From AC-52 sp044870295 (lineage in GTDB: Bacteria > Actinomycetota > UBA4738): a DNA stretch of 19,110 nt. The translations under genes and the position numbers were made by a program. The notes beneath the pieces are model-generated. The model saw only the letters and a list, made by a program, of their open reading frames with translations. It ran no database searches and was not told the DNA's origin. Where the stretch lies: the NCBI GenBank assembly GCA_044870295.1, contig JBIOYQ010000011.1, positions 1-19,110 of the forward strand. The letters are read 5' to 3'. How positions within the stretch are numbered: position 1 is the first letter of the stretch; each line of letters begins with the position of its first letter. Shown here one piece after another: positions 10,661-16,451 of the stretch.

Positions 10661-11070
10661 GGCCGTTCCATGAGTCGTGGCGAAGGTGGCCCGAACCCGA
10701 ACTTCGCGTACAGGCCGTGGGCGTCCTTCGTGTGCAGCACCCATCGAAGCCCGGCATGCGGACCGTTCTCCACGGCCTCGCGGACCAGCTCGGTGCCCAA
10801 GCCGCGGCCGCGGTACTGGGGAAGCACGTAGACGTCGGCGAGGTAGGTGATGGACGCGCGATCGGAGACGACCCGGGCGAACCCGGCCTGGTGGTCTCCT
10901 CGATACAACCCCACCACGCGGTCGGCCTCACGAACGAGCCGCTCCACCGTCTCGCGCGTGCGACCGAGCGCCCAGTAGGCATCGGCGGACAGGAACCGAT
11001 GCAGCTCGTCGAGATCGAGCCGGTCACGATCGTCGTCGAGCTCGAACCCGTCACCAAGGTCCCGCTTCAC
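10648..11070 (-). CDS. GNAT family N-acetyltransferase
   Basis: Predicted acetyl-CoA-dependent acetyltransferase, 140 aa, acceptor unknown. Motif A is clear: VYVLPQYRGRGLGTELVREA (80-99), with the acetyl-CoA pyrophosphate loop QYRGRGLG at 85-92. It is followed by WVLHTKDAHGLYAKFGF (110-126), the usual motif B with the Tyr that serves as general acid in many members. This layout resembles the YjdJ/YafP-like small GNATs. The frame continues upstream inside dtd, but the GTG at 11070 is chosen because it overlaps the dtd stop as GTGA and has GGAG 5 nt upstream. Its place between dtd and the aminoacyl-tRNA synthetases may mean a translation-related acceptor, but that is only inference. Confidence 0.88.
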   Translation of the reverse strand: MKRDLGDGFELDDDRDRLDLDELHRFLSADAYWALGRTRETVERLVREADRVVGLYRGDHQAGFARVVSDRASITYLADVYVLPQYRGRGLGTELVREAVENGPHAGLRWVLHTKDAHGLYAKFGFGPPSPRLMERPPPP

Positions 11071-11507
11071 GGGGACTCCAGCAGGATGGTGACCGGACCA
11101 TCGTTCACCAGCTCCACTTCCATGTGCTCGCGGAACGCGCCGCGCCGGACCCGCGCGCCCAACGACTCCAGGGCGCCGGCGAACGCCTCGACCAGGCGCG
11201 CGGCCTCCTCGGGTGGGGCGGCGGCGGCCCACGACGGCCGCCGGCCCTTGCGCGGGTCGCCGTACAACGTGAACTGCGGGACCACCAGCACCTCGCCGTC
11301 CACCTCGCCCACCGATCGGTTCATTTTCCCGGCGTCGTCCTCGAAGATGCGGAGGTGGAAGGCCTTCCCCGCCAGCCAGGTGGCCTGCCCATCGTCGTCG
11401 CCGTGCCCCACACCGACCAGGATCAGCAGGCCGGGTCCGATCTCCGCCACGGTGGCACCGGCCACACGGACGGCCGCCCTCGACACGCGCTGGACCAACA
11501 GGCGCAC
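11067..11507 (-). CDS. dtd: D-aminoacyl-tRNA deacylase
   Basis: Removes D-amino acids (and glycine mischarged on tRNA-Ala) from tRNA; 146 aa, standard length. It opens MRLLVQRVSRAAVRV and ends with the active-site NDGPVTI (Gly-cisPro motif at the dimer interface). The first active-site motif, normally SQFTL, reads PQFTL here (VVPQFTLYGDPRKGRRPSW), with Pro for the Ser. The GTG at 11507 is the only start giving the canonical N-terminus; no Shine-Dalgarno is seen, so it may rely on coupling to DUF2182, whose stop is 10 nt upstream. Its stop overlaps the GNAT start. Presence beside hisS and aspS fits a translation quality-control role. Confidence 0.95.
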   Translation of the reverse strand: MRLLVQRVSRAAVRVAGATVAEIGPGLLILVGVGHGDDDGQATWLAGKAFHLRIFEDDAGKMNRSVGEVDGEVLVVPQFTLYGDPRKGRRPSWAAAAPPEEAARLVEAFAGALESLGARVRRGAFREHMEVELVNDGPVTILLESP

Positions 11508-11517
11508 GGAGGAGACG

Positions 11518-12336
11518 TTACCCCGAGCCTCCCAGCACCGCGGGGAGCCATGATGGATGAACGAACACCGTGGCCGCCAGGACCAGCAGAGCGACGCCCG
11601 CCACGTGGGAGACCCGCTCGCCCGAACGCCCCACCTTCTCGTAGAACATCAGCGCGCCGAGCACGCCCATCCACAGCAGGTTCGCCACGCCCGCCGCGAA
11701 CATGACCAGCATGAGCGCCCAGCAGCACCCCAGGCAGAACACGCCGTGTTTCCGCCCCAGCCGGAACGCACCTTCGATGCCGCGCTGGTAGTGCTGGAGG
11801 AGGAAGGCGGCGGGATGCCGGCATTCGGTCAGGCACTTCTCTTTCAGGGCCGAGAACTGGAACGCGCCGGCCACGGCGAGCGCTGCTCCCGCGATCACCC
11901 ACGGGTGTGTCTGGAGCCATGGCGTGCGGTCGACCAACCGGTGGATCCCGATGTCCTGCAGGAACGCCACGGCGCCGAAGGCGCCCCACACCAGGAGGTA
12001 GCCGGAGAGGAACGCCCATCGGACGGCGACTGGACGTGGCTGCCGGGCCGCCGTCGCCCGGAACAGCCGGACCATGGGCAGGCTCGACGGCAGCATCATC
12101 GCCACCACCATCACCTGCCAGGCCACCAGGAACAGCGGAACGGCCAGCCACAGAGGTGGCGGCGGCTCGAGCGGCGCCCCCTCGATCAGCCGGCCGTGGT
12201 TCAGCAGGGCGGCCATGCCGTTGGACTGAGCAGCGACGGTCACGGCCCAGGCCAGCGCGATGGCCGCCAGGGCGGCCGGCGGAAACCGCCGGCCGCCCCG
12301 GTTCGCCACCCGCATGGTGTCGGCGGCAACAGCCAC
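11518..12336 (-). CDS. DUF2182 predicted metal-binding integral membrane protein
   Basis: A 272-aa multi-pass membrane protein with about six to seven hydrophobic segments (for example 20-37, 62-88, 105-127, 145-162, 199-219, 221-233, 243-260). The family pattern is present: WQVMVVAMMLPSSLPM (73-88), FQFSALKEKCLTECRHP (159-175) with Cys168 and Cys172, and GVFCLGCCWALMLVMF (198-213) with Cys201, Cys204 and Cys205, then NLLWMGVLGALMFYEK. The clustered Cys and Met residues suggest metal handling, but no function is established to my knowledge. The GTG at 12336 has GGGGAG upstream and starts 6 nt after the DUF1326 stop; an internal ATG at 12315 is an alternative. It pairs with the Cys-rich DUF1326 protein. 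Confidence 0.88.
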   Translation of the reverse strand: MAVAADTMRVANRGGRRFPPAALAAIALAWAVTVAAQSNGMAALLNHGRLIEGAPLEPPPPLWLAVPLFLVAWQVMVVAMMLPSSLPMVRLFRATAARQPRPVAVRWAFLSGYLLVWGAFGAVAFLQDIGIHRLVDRTPWLQTHPWVIAGAALAVAGAFQFSALKEKCLTECRHPAAFLLQHYQRGIEGAFRLGRKHGVFCLGCCWALMLVMFAAGVANLLWMGVLGALMFYEKVGRSGERVSHVAGVALLVLAATVFVHPSWLPAVLGGSG

Positions 12337-12342
12337 GGCCGC

Positions 12343-12993
12343 CTACTCCCCAGTGAAGGTGATGCGGTAGTCGGACTGGATGGCGTTGCGGCCCTCGAAG
12401 GACCACACCATGTCGAACTCCGGCAGGTTCACGACGTTCTTCGAGGCCTTGCCGGCGTACGCGGGCGATCCCGGCACGGTCGAGAACAGCGTGTCCTGCA
12501 GCGTGGTCACCTTCCCCGTGGCGCCGGAGAACGGCGCCATCTCGGCCGACACGACGTCCCCGACCTCCAGGGTTCCCACCCCGTCACGGATCTCGTGCCG
12601 GATGGGCGCCCGCCGCACGTCGAGGACCTCGCCGATGAGCCCGGCCAGATCGGCCAGCGGCCCGCCGAGCTTCCCGGAGTACGCGTCCAGCAGCGCCTGG
12701 AACTGCTCGTCCGTGGCGCGTTCGTCCACGAAGATGACGATCTTCCAGCTGGCCGGCGTCAGCACGTTGCCCGGGATGTGGTTCACCGTCACGAACGAGA
12801 GGCCGCCCACGTCCACCCCGCGCACGGTCCCGGCGTCGAAGTGATACGCGATGAAGGCCTCGCAGATCCCCAGGTCCGGGTCCTCACCGACCCAGCAGGG
12901 GCACAGCACCCCGCAGGAGCACGCTTCGAGGAGCGTTCCCTGCAGGTCGTAGACGACCGAGGTCTGCTCGGCCGCTTCCTTCGTCATTGCCAT
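12343..12993 (-). CDS. DUF1326 domain-containing protein (Cys-rich N-terminus)
   Basis: A 216-aa soluble protein of unknown function. The family signature is the N-terminal GTLLEACSCGVLCPCW (19-34) with Cys25, Cys27, Cys31 and Cys33, followed by Cys44 in LGICEAF: a compact thiol cluster likely to bind a metal. The rest is beta-rich and ends in an SFEGRNAIQSDYRITFTGE segment. No signal peptide or membrane helix is visible. The frame stays open further upstream, but the ATG at 12993 is chosen because AGGAGG lies 8 nt before it, the strongest Shine-Dalgarno in the window. It leads the seven-gene run that ends with aspS, and a 176-nt leader with several hairpins precedes it. Confidence 0.88.
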   Translation of the reverse strand: MAMTKEAAEQTSVVYDLQGTLLEACSCGVLCPCWVGEDPDLGICEAFIAYHFDAGTVRGVDVGGLSFVTVNHIPGNVLTPASWKIVIFVDERATDEQFQALLDAYSGKLGGPLADLAGLIGEVLDVRRAPIRHEIRDGVGTLEVGDVVSAEMAPFSGATGKVTTLQDTLFSTVPGSPAYAGKASKNVVNLPEFDMVWSFEGRNAIQSDYRITFTGE

Positions 12994-13112
12994 GATCGGA
13001 CCTCCTCGAGCCATGCCTGGATCGGTTCCAGGCGGTGTGCTGGGGCTCCAGGAGACCGGGATGGTTGCCGATGGGTATCGACCCACGTAGCCTGAAGGAG
13101 CCCACTTCGGGC
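12994..13112 (-). promoter_or_regulatory. Leader/promoter region of the DUF1326 operon
   Basis: Non-coding on both strands as far as I can see. Small inverted repeats are present: GCCTGGA/TCCAGGC (13015-13033) close to the Shine-Dalgarno, TGGGT/ACCCA (13072-13085) and GCCC/GGGC (13100-13112). I cannot identify a convincing -35/-10 pair. The repeats could be operator sites or a structured 5' leader. Confidence 0.3.
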
Positions 13113-13156
13113 CAGAGCCATCAGCCGGGTCCCAACCGTCAGTGCTGATGGCTCTG
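13113..13156 (-). terminator. 13-bp inverted repeat after the NTF2-like gene
   Basis: Perfect arms CAGAGCCATCAGC and GCTGATGGCTCTG with an 18-nt loop begin 14 nt after the stop of the NTF2-like gene. No T-run follows on either strand. The position suggests a terminator of the TetR operon, though an operator for the DUF1326 promoter is also possible. Confidence 0.45.
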
Positions 13157-13169
13157 TCGTTCCGTCCCC

Positions 13170-13607
13170 TTACGCAGTCCCATCACCTCCCTCGGCCAGC
13201 GTGCGCTGCCACAGAGCGTTGACGATCCTCCACCCATCCGCCGTGCGGACAAGGTGCAGGTACTCGTGATAGATGGGCGTGCGGACCGTCACCGCCGCGA
13301 TCCAGTCGTACAGGTCGTCGATGCGGACTTCGATGGTGCGGTCCTCGGAGGTGGTCGCCCGCGAGGCCCCGACGCCTCGAGCGGTAGCGTCCACCATGGT
13401 CTGGCGGGTGTCCTCGTCGAGACCTTCGGGATCCGCGTCCTGTCGCAACCCGAACTCGATCAACTGCCCCATGGGGGCGCGCTTGGCAAGGTTCGGATGC
13501 AGGGAACGTTCCATCCGGTTCGGGTCGCCCGCGTACCAGCTGTCGTAGTACTCGTGGACGACGCGCTCGATGGCTGCGCGCTGCGTCTCCAGGTCGATCC
13601 CCACCAT
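13170..13607 (-). CDS. NTF2-like protein, putative lumazine-binding type
   Basis: A 145-aa cone-shaped NTF2-fold protein, close in pattern to the Lumazine_bd_2/SnoaL-like group. It opens with AIERVVHEYYDSWYAGDPNR (12-31) and RSLHPNLAKR, and ends with YHEYLHLVRTADGWRIVNAL before the final Trp, the typical last strands. The ligand or reaction is unknown; relatives serve as isomerases, cyclases or binding proteins. The ATG at 13607 has GAGGAGG 5 nt upstream. It is the last gene of the TetR operon, 18 nt after the hydrolase-glycosyltransferase stop, so it probably acts on or binds the same class of small molecule. It is followed by a strong inverted repeat. Confidence 0.82.
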   Translation of the reverse strand: MVGIDLETQRAAIERVVHEYYDSWYAGDPNRMERSLHPNLAKRAPMGQLIEFGLRQDADPEGLDEDTRQTMVDATARGVGASRATTSEDRTIEVRIDDLYDWIAAVTVRTPIYHEYLHLVRTADGWRIVNALWQRTLAEGGDGTA

Positions 13608-13625
13608 CGTCGCCTCCTCACCTTC

Positions 13626-15740
13626 CTAGATCAGTTCCGCGATCCGCGCCGCCGCCCGCTCCGCCCCTCCTGGTTCGACCGGGCGATAGTCCGGTCGGCG
13701 GCCGACCTCCTCCGCGATGACCGATGCGATGACCTCCGGTGTGGAACGCTCGTAGTCCATGCACCGGCCGGCTCGGTGCCGCTCCAGCCGGTGTCGGACG
13801 TGGAAGTTCTGTTCGAAGTGGTGGCGCAGCGGGAAGTACAGGAAGGGCCGTCCGTTCGCCGTGAGCTCCATGGTCGTGGTCAGGCCTCCCTGCACCACCG
13901 CCAGGTCGCACACCGCGAGATGGCGGTGCAGGTTCGGCACGTAGGCCCTGACGTCGAGACCCTCGGCCTTTGGCAGCGACTCGGGGTCGATGCGCGGGCC
14001 CGCCACGACCACCATCCGAAGCTCGGGAACCAGCCGCTTCGCCTCGGTGTAGCTGGCCATGACCCGTCGCAGCAGGTGTCCCCCCACTCCAGATCCGCCC
14101 ACCGTGACGATGCACACTCGCTCGTCCGGGTCGTAGCCCAGCTCCCGGCGGACCGCGTCCCGATCAGCGAGGTCGCCCGGATCGAACCCCGTGACGTACT
14201 CCCCGGTGAAGTCGTAGTGCGCCTCGGTCCACTCCCGGATGGCAGGGAGCCCCGGACCGAACGCATCGGGCACGATGTCGTCCGGCGCTCCCACGAAGAT
14301 CGCCCGGTCCCGGACCCGCGGGAACCGCGCGATGTGCTCGATCATCTCCGCGTTGTAGTCGGCGGTCAGGAACGCCTCGCGGTCACCCCCGTCCGGCATC
14401 GGCAGCCACCCCACGAAGTCCGTCAGCCAGACGTACGCGGCGCGCTTCTGCTCGGGGTTCTCGTGGAGGTAGTAGTCGAGCTCCCACGCCTCGTCCCCGA
14501 TCCACAGGTCGTAGTCGGTCTCCCGGATCAGGTCGTGGAAGACCATGAAGTTGGCCAGCAGGATCTCGTCCATCCGGCGCCACGCCTGGAAGCAATGGAG
14601 GTCGTGCTCCGCCGACTCGCTGTCGATGTGCTCGACCTCGCTGGATAGCGAGTCGGAGGCCGGATGGACGCGTTCGCCCCGCTCGCTCAACACGCGGGTG
14701 ACGGGCTCCTGGGCCAGCCAGTCGATCTCGAGGTCCGGGTGGAGCGCGCGCAGGGCGTCGGCGATGGCCACGTCGCGCCGGGCGTGCCCGAGGCCGATCG
14801 GCGAGGAGATGTACAGGGCCCGCTTCCGACGGCTCTTGCCTCGCACCCAGCCTCGGTCGCCTCTCGTCGCCGGATGGAGGCCGTCGACGAATTCGCGGAT
14901 GAGCAGATTGACCTTCACCGGATCACGAGCGAGCGGGTTGTGCCCGGATCCTTCGAGGAGGACCAGCCGGCTTCCGTCGATCCCCCGGGCCAGCTCGATC
15001 CCCCGACCCTGGCCCGTGATCAGGTCTGTCGTGCCCTGGATGACCAGCACCGGGCACCGAACCCGCCGGCACAGGGCGAGCGAGTCCTCGCGACCTTCCA
15101 GGCCTTCCGCGACGTGGGTGTCGGCGAGCGTGTCGGGGCTGGTCTCGAGCCCCCAGCCGACCGCGTCCTCGATCTGCTTGGTGGAGTGCGGCTCACTGAA
15201 CACGTGGGCGAAGAAGAACTGCAGGAACCCCGGGAAGTCCTTCATCCAGTAGTGCCGGTTGTACTTGGCCCACCCCTCCTCGGTGTCGAGGCGCTCCTCC
15301 CAGCGTTCAGCGAGGGCTCGTTCGGGCGGCCGCGGGACCAGCGGGACGGCCGGAGCGACGAAGACCGCTCCCATGACGCGCTCTGGATGCTCGGCGGCCA
15401 GGATCAAGGACCGCTGTCCACCCATGGACAGTGACACCAGGATGGCCCGATCGGTCTCGGTGGCGTCCATGACGGCCAGCGCGTCGGCGGCGTACTCGGC
15501 TTCGCGATAGCTCGCGGGGCCGGCGGGCCTGTCGGAACGCCCGTTCCCTCGCCCATCGAACGTGATCACGCGGTAGTGACGGGCCAGGTAGGGCACCTGC
15601 ATCTTCCAGAATCGGGAGTGGATGATCGACCACGTCGGCATGAGCAGGATGGTGGGCTCGCCCTCCCCGAACACCTCGTAGAAGACCTTCACGCCGTCGC
15701 GCTCGACGTAGCCGTCACGGTCCGGATAGCGCGCTCTCAT
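13626..15740 (-). CDS. Fusion of alpha/beta hydrolase and GT-B glycosyltransferase
   Basis: A 704-aa two-domain protein in one uninterrupted frame. Residues 1-288 form an alpha/beta hydrolase: FDGRGNGRSDRP at 61-72, nucleophile Ser105 in SLSMGG (first Gly of GxSxG replaced by Ser), Asp239 in IQGTTDL and His267 in GSGHNPL. A basic linker (289-307) leads to a GT-B glycosyltransferase of the MurG/UGT (GT28/GT1) kind: YISSPIGLGHARRD (310-323), TVGGSGVGGH (546-555), VVQGGLTTTMEL (615-626) and FPLRHHFEQNFHVRHRLE (636-653), the nucleotide-sugar binding end. No signal peptide is seen. The ATG at 15740 overlaps the TetR stop (ATGA) with AAGGAG 8 nt upstream; a longer frame start lies inside TetR and is rejected. 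Sugar and acceptor are unknown; it may de-esterify and glycosylate one compound. Confidence 0.9.
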   Translation of the reverse strand: MRARYPDRDGYVERDGVKVFYEVFGEGEPTILLMPTWSIIHSRFWKMQVPYLARHYRVITFDGRGNGRSDRPAGPASYREAEYAADALAVMDATETDRAILVSLSMGGQRSLILAAEHPERVMGAVFVAPAVPLVPRPPERALAERWEERLDTEEGWAKYNRHYWMKDFPGFLQFFFAHVFSEPHSTKQIEDAVGWGLETSPDTLADTHVAEGLEGREDSLALCRRVRCPVLVIQGTTDLITGQGRGIELARGIDGSRLVLLEGSGHNPLARDPVKVNLLIREFVDGLHPATRGDRGWVRGKSRRKRALYISSPIGLGHARRDVAIADALRALHPDLEIDWLAQEPVTRVLSERGERVHPASDSLSSEVEHIDSESAEHDLHCFQAWRRMDEILLANFMVFHDLIRETDYDLWIGDEAWELDYYLHENPEQKRAAYVWLTDFVGWLPMPDGGDREAFLTADYNAEMIEHIARFPRVRDRAIFVGAPDDIVPDAFGPGLPAIREWTEAHYDFTGEYVTGFDPGDLADRDAVRRELGYDPDERVCIVTVGGSGVGGHLLRRVMASYTEAKRLVPELRMVVVAGPRIDPESLPKAEGLDVRAYVPNLHRHLAVCDLAVVQGGLTTTMELTANGRPFLYFPLRHHFEQNFHVRHRLERHRAGRCMDYERSTPEVIASVIAEEVGRRPDYRPVEPGGAERAAARIAELI

Positions 15741-16351
15741 CGCCCCTTCTCCTTCGCCGGCTCCAGCGACGCGAGCCACCGATCGATCCAGGCAAGTAGC
15801 TCGCGGTGCCCGGCGAGGATCCCGCCGTGTCGTTCGAGCATGATGCCCTGGTTGAACGTCATGACCAACGAGACCATGGCGTCGACCGGAAAGGCCTTCG
15901 GGTCGAGACCGTACTCGCGGCTGGCCTCCTCGAACGCTTTGGTCAGCACGGACCGCCATCTGGCGTTGACCCGAACCAGGCGCTTGCGCATCTCGGGGTG
16001 GTTCCACGCCATGGCCTGCAGCTCCAACCAGATCTTCTCGTACCCGGAGGACACGTCCTCGCCCAACAGGTAACCCATGGCCGTCTGCCACTTCTCCACG
16101 AACGGGATGTCCGCCGCGTACAAGGACTTCTGGCGCTCAGTGAGCCGGGCGGTGAAGCGCTCCAGCACCTCGATGAACACGTTCTCCATGGAGCCGAAGT
16201 GGTAGTGGATGAGCCCGAGGTTGACGCCCGCCTCCTTGGCCAGCCGGCGCGCGGAGACCGCGCCATGGCCGATCTCGACCAACAGGCGCTCGGCCGCGTC
16301 CAGAACGGCTTCGCGCGGATCAACCCGCTCGGCCGCCTGTACTGCCGCCAC
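15737..16351 (-). CDS. TetR/AcrR family transcriptional regulator
   Basis: A 204-aa ligand-responsive repressor. The N-terminal helix-turn-helix is clear: VLDAAERLLVEIGHGAVSAR (17-36), then RLAKEAGVNLGLIHYHFGS (36-54) with the recognition helix in GLIHYHF. The C-terminal ligand-binding domain is unassigned. The frame extends upstream to 16414, but that would read through the perfect palindrome. The GTG at 16351 is preferred since GGAAGGAGG ends 6 nt before it, while the GTG at 16357 touches the Shine-Dalgarno directly. It overlaps the hydrolase-glycosyltransferase gene by ATGA and heads that operon. The 30-bp palindrome 24 nt upstream is its probable operator, implying autoregulation. Confidence 0.92.
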   Translation of the reverse strand: MAAVQAAERVDPREAVLDAAERLLVEIGHGAVSARRLAKEAGVNLGLIHYHFGSMENVFIEVLERFTARLTERQKSLYAADIPFVEKWQTAMGYLLGEDVSSGYEKIWLELQAMAWNHPEMRKRLVRVNARWRSVLTKAFEEASREYGLDPKAFPVDAMVSLVMTFNQGIMLERHGGILAGHRELLAWIDRWLASLEPAKEKGR

Positions 16352-16372
16352 CGCCACCCTCCTTCCAGCCTT

Positions 16373-16378
16373 ACAATA
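16373..16378 (-). promoter_or_regulatory. Candidate -10 of the TetR operon
   Basis: The minus-strand TATTGT fits TAnnnT, lies about 21 nt before the chosen GTG and touches the edge of the palindrome. No good -35 is seen 17-18 nt upstream, where the palindrome lies. Repressor binding there would block this promoter. Confidence 0.3.
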
Positions 16379-16405
16379 CGTCTTGGACGATCGTCCAAGA
16401 CGTAT
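16376..16405. promoter_or_regulatory. 30-bp perfect palindrome, probable TetR operator
   Basis: The half-site ATACGTCTTGGACGA is followed directly by its exact reverse complement, with centre between 16390 and 16391. The core TTGGACGATCGTCCAA is a typical TetR-type operator shape. Outside it, TTACA (16371-16375) and TGTAA (16407-16411) extend the symmetry with a one-base offset. It lies 46 nt after the rel stop and 24 nt before the TetR start. Confidence 0.85.
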
Positions 16406-16451
16406 GTGTAACACGGGTGCCGGCCGGCGTCAAGCGCGAGATTCGAGGTTC

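Noticed and set aside
11557..13095. 512-aa plus-strand frame opposite DUF2182/DUF1326
   Set aside because: His/Arg/Gly-rich antisense translation; both minus-strand genes show family signatures and ordered start sites.
15741..16091. Upstream extension of the hydrolase-glycosyltransferase frame inside TetR
   Set aside because: It lies over the TetR coding sequence in another frame; the ATG at 15740 has a Shine-Dalgarno and an ATGA overlap.
16352..16414. Longer TetR start at 16414
   Set aside because: It would translate the perfect palindrome, and there is a strong Shine-Dalgarno placed for the GTG at 16351.
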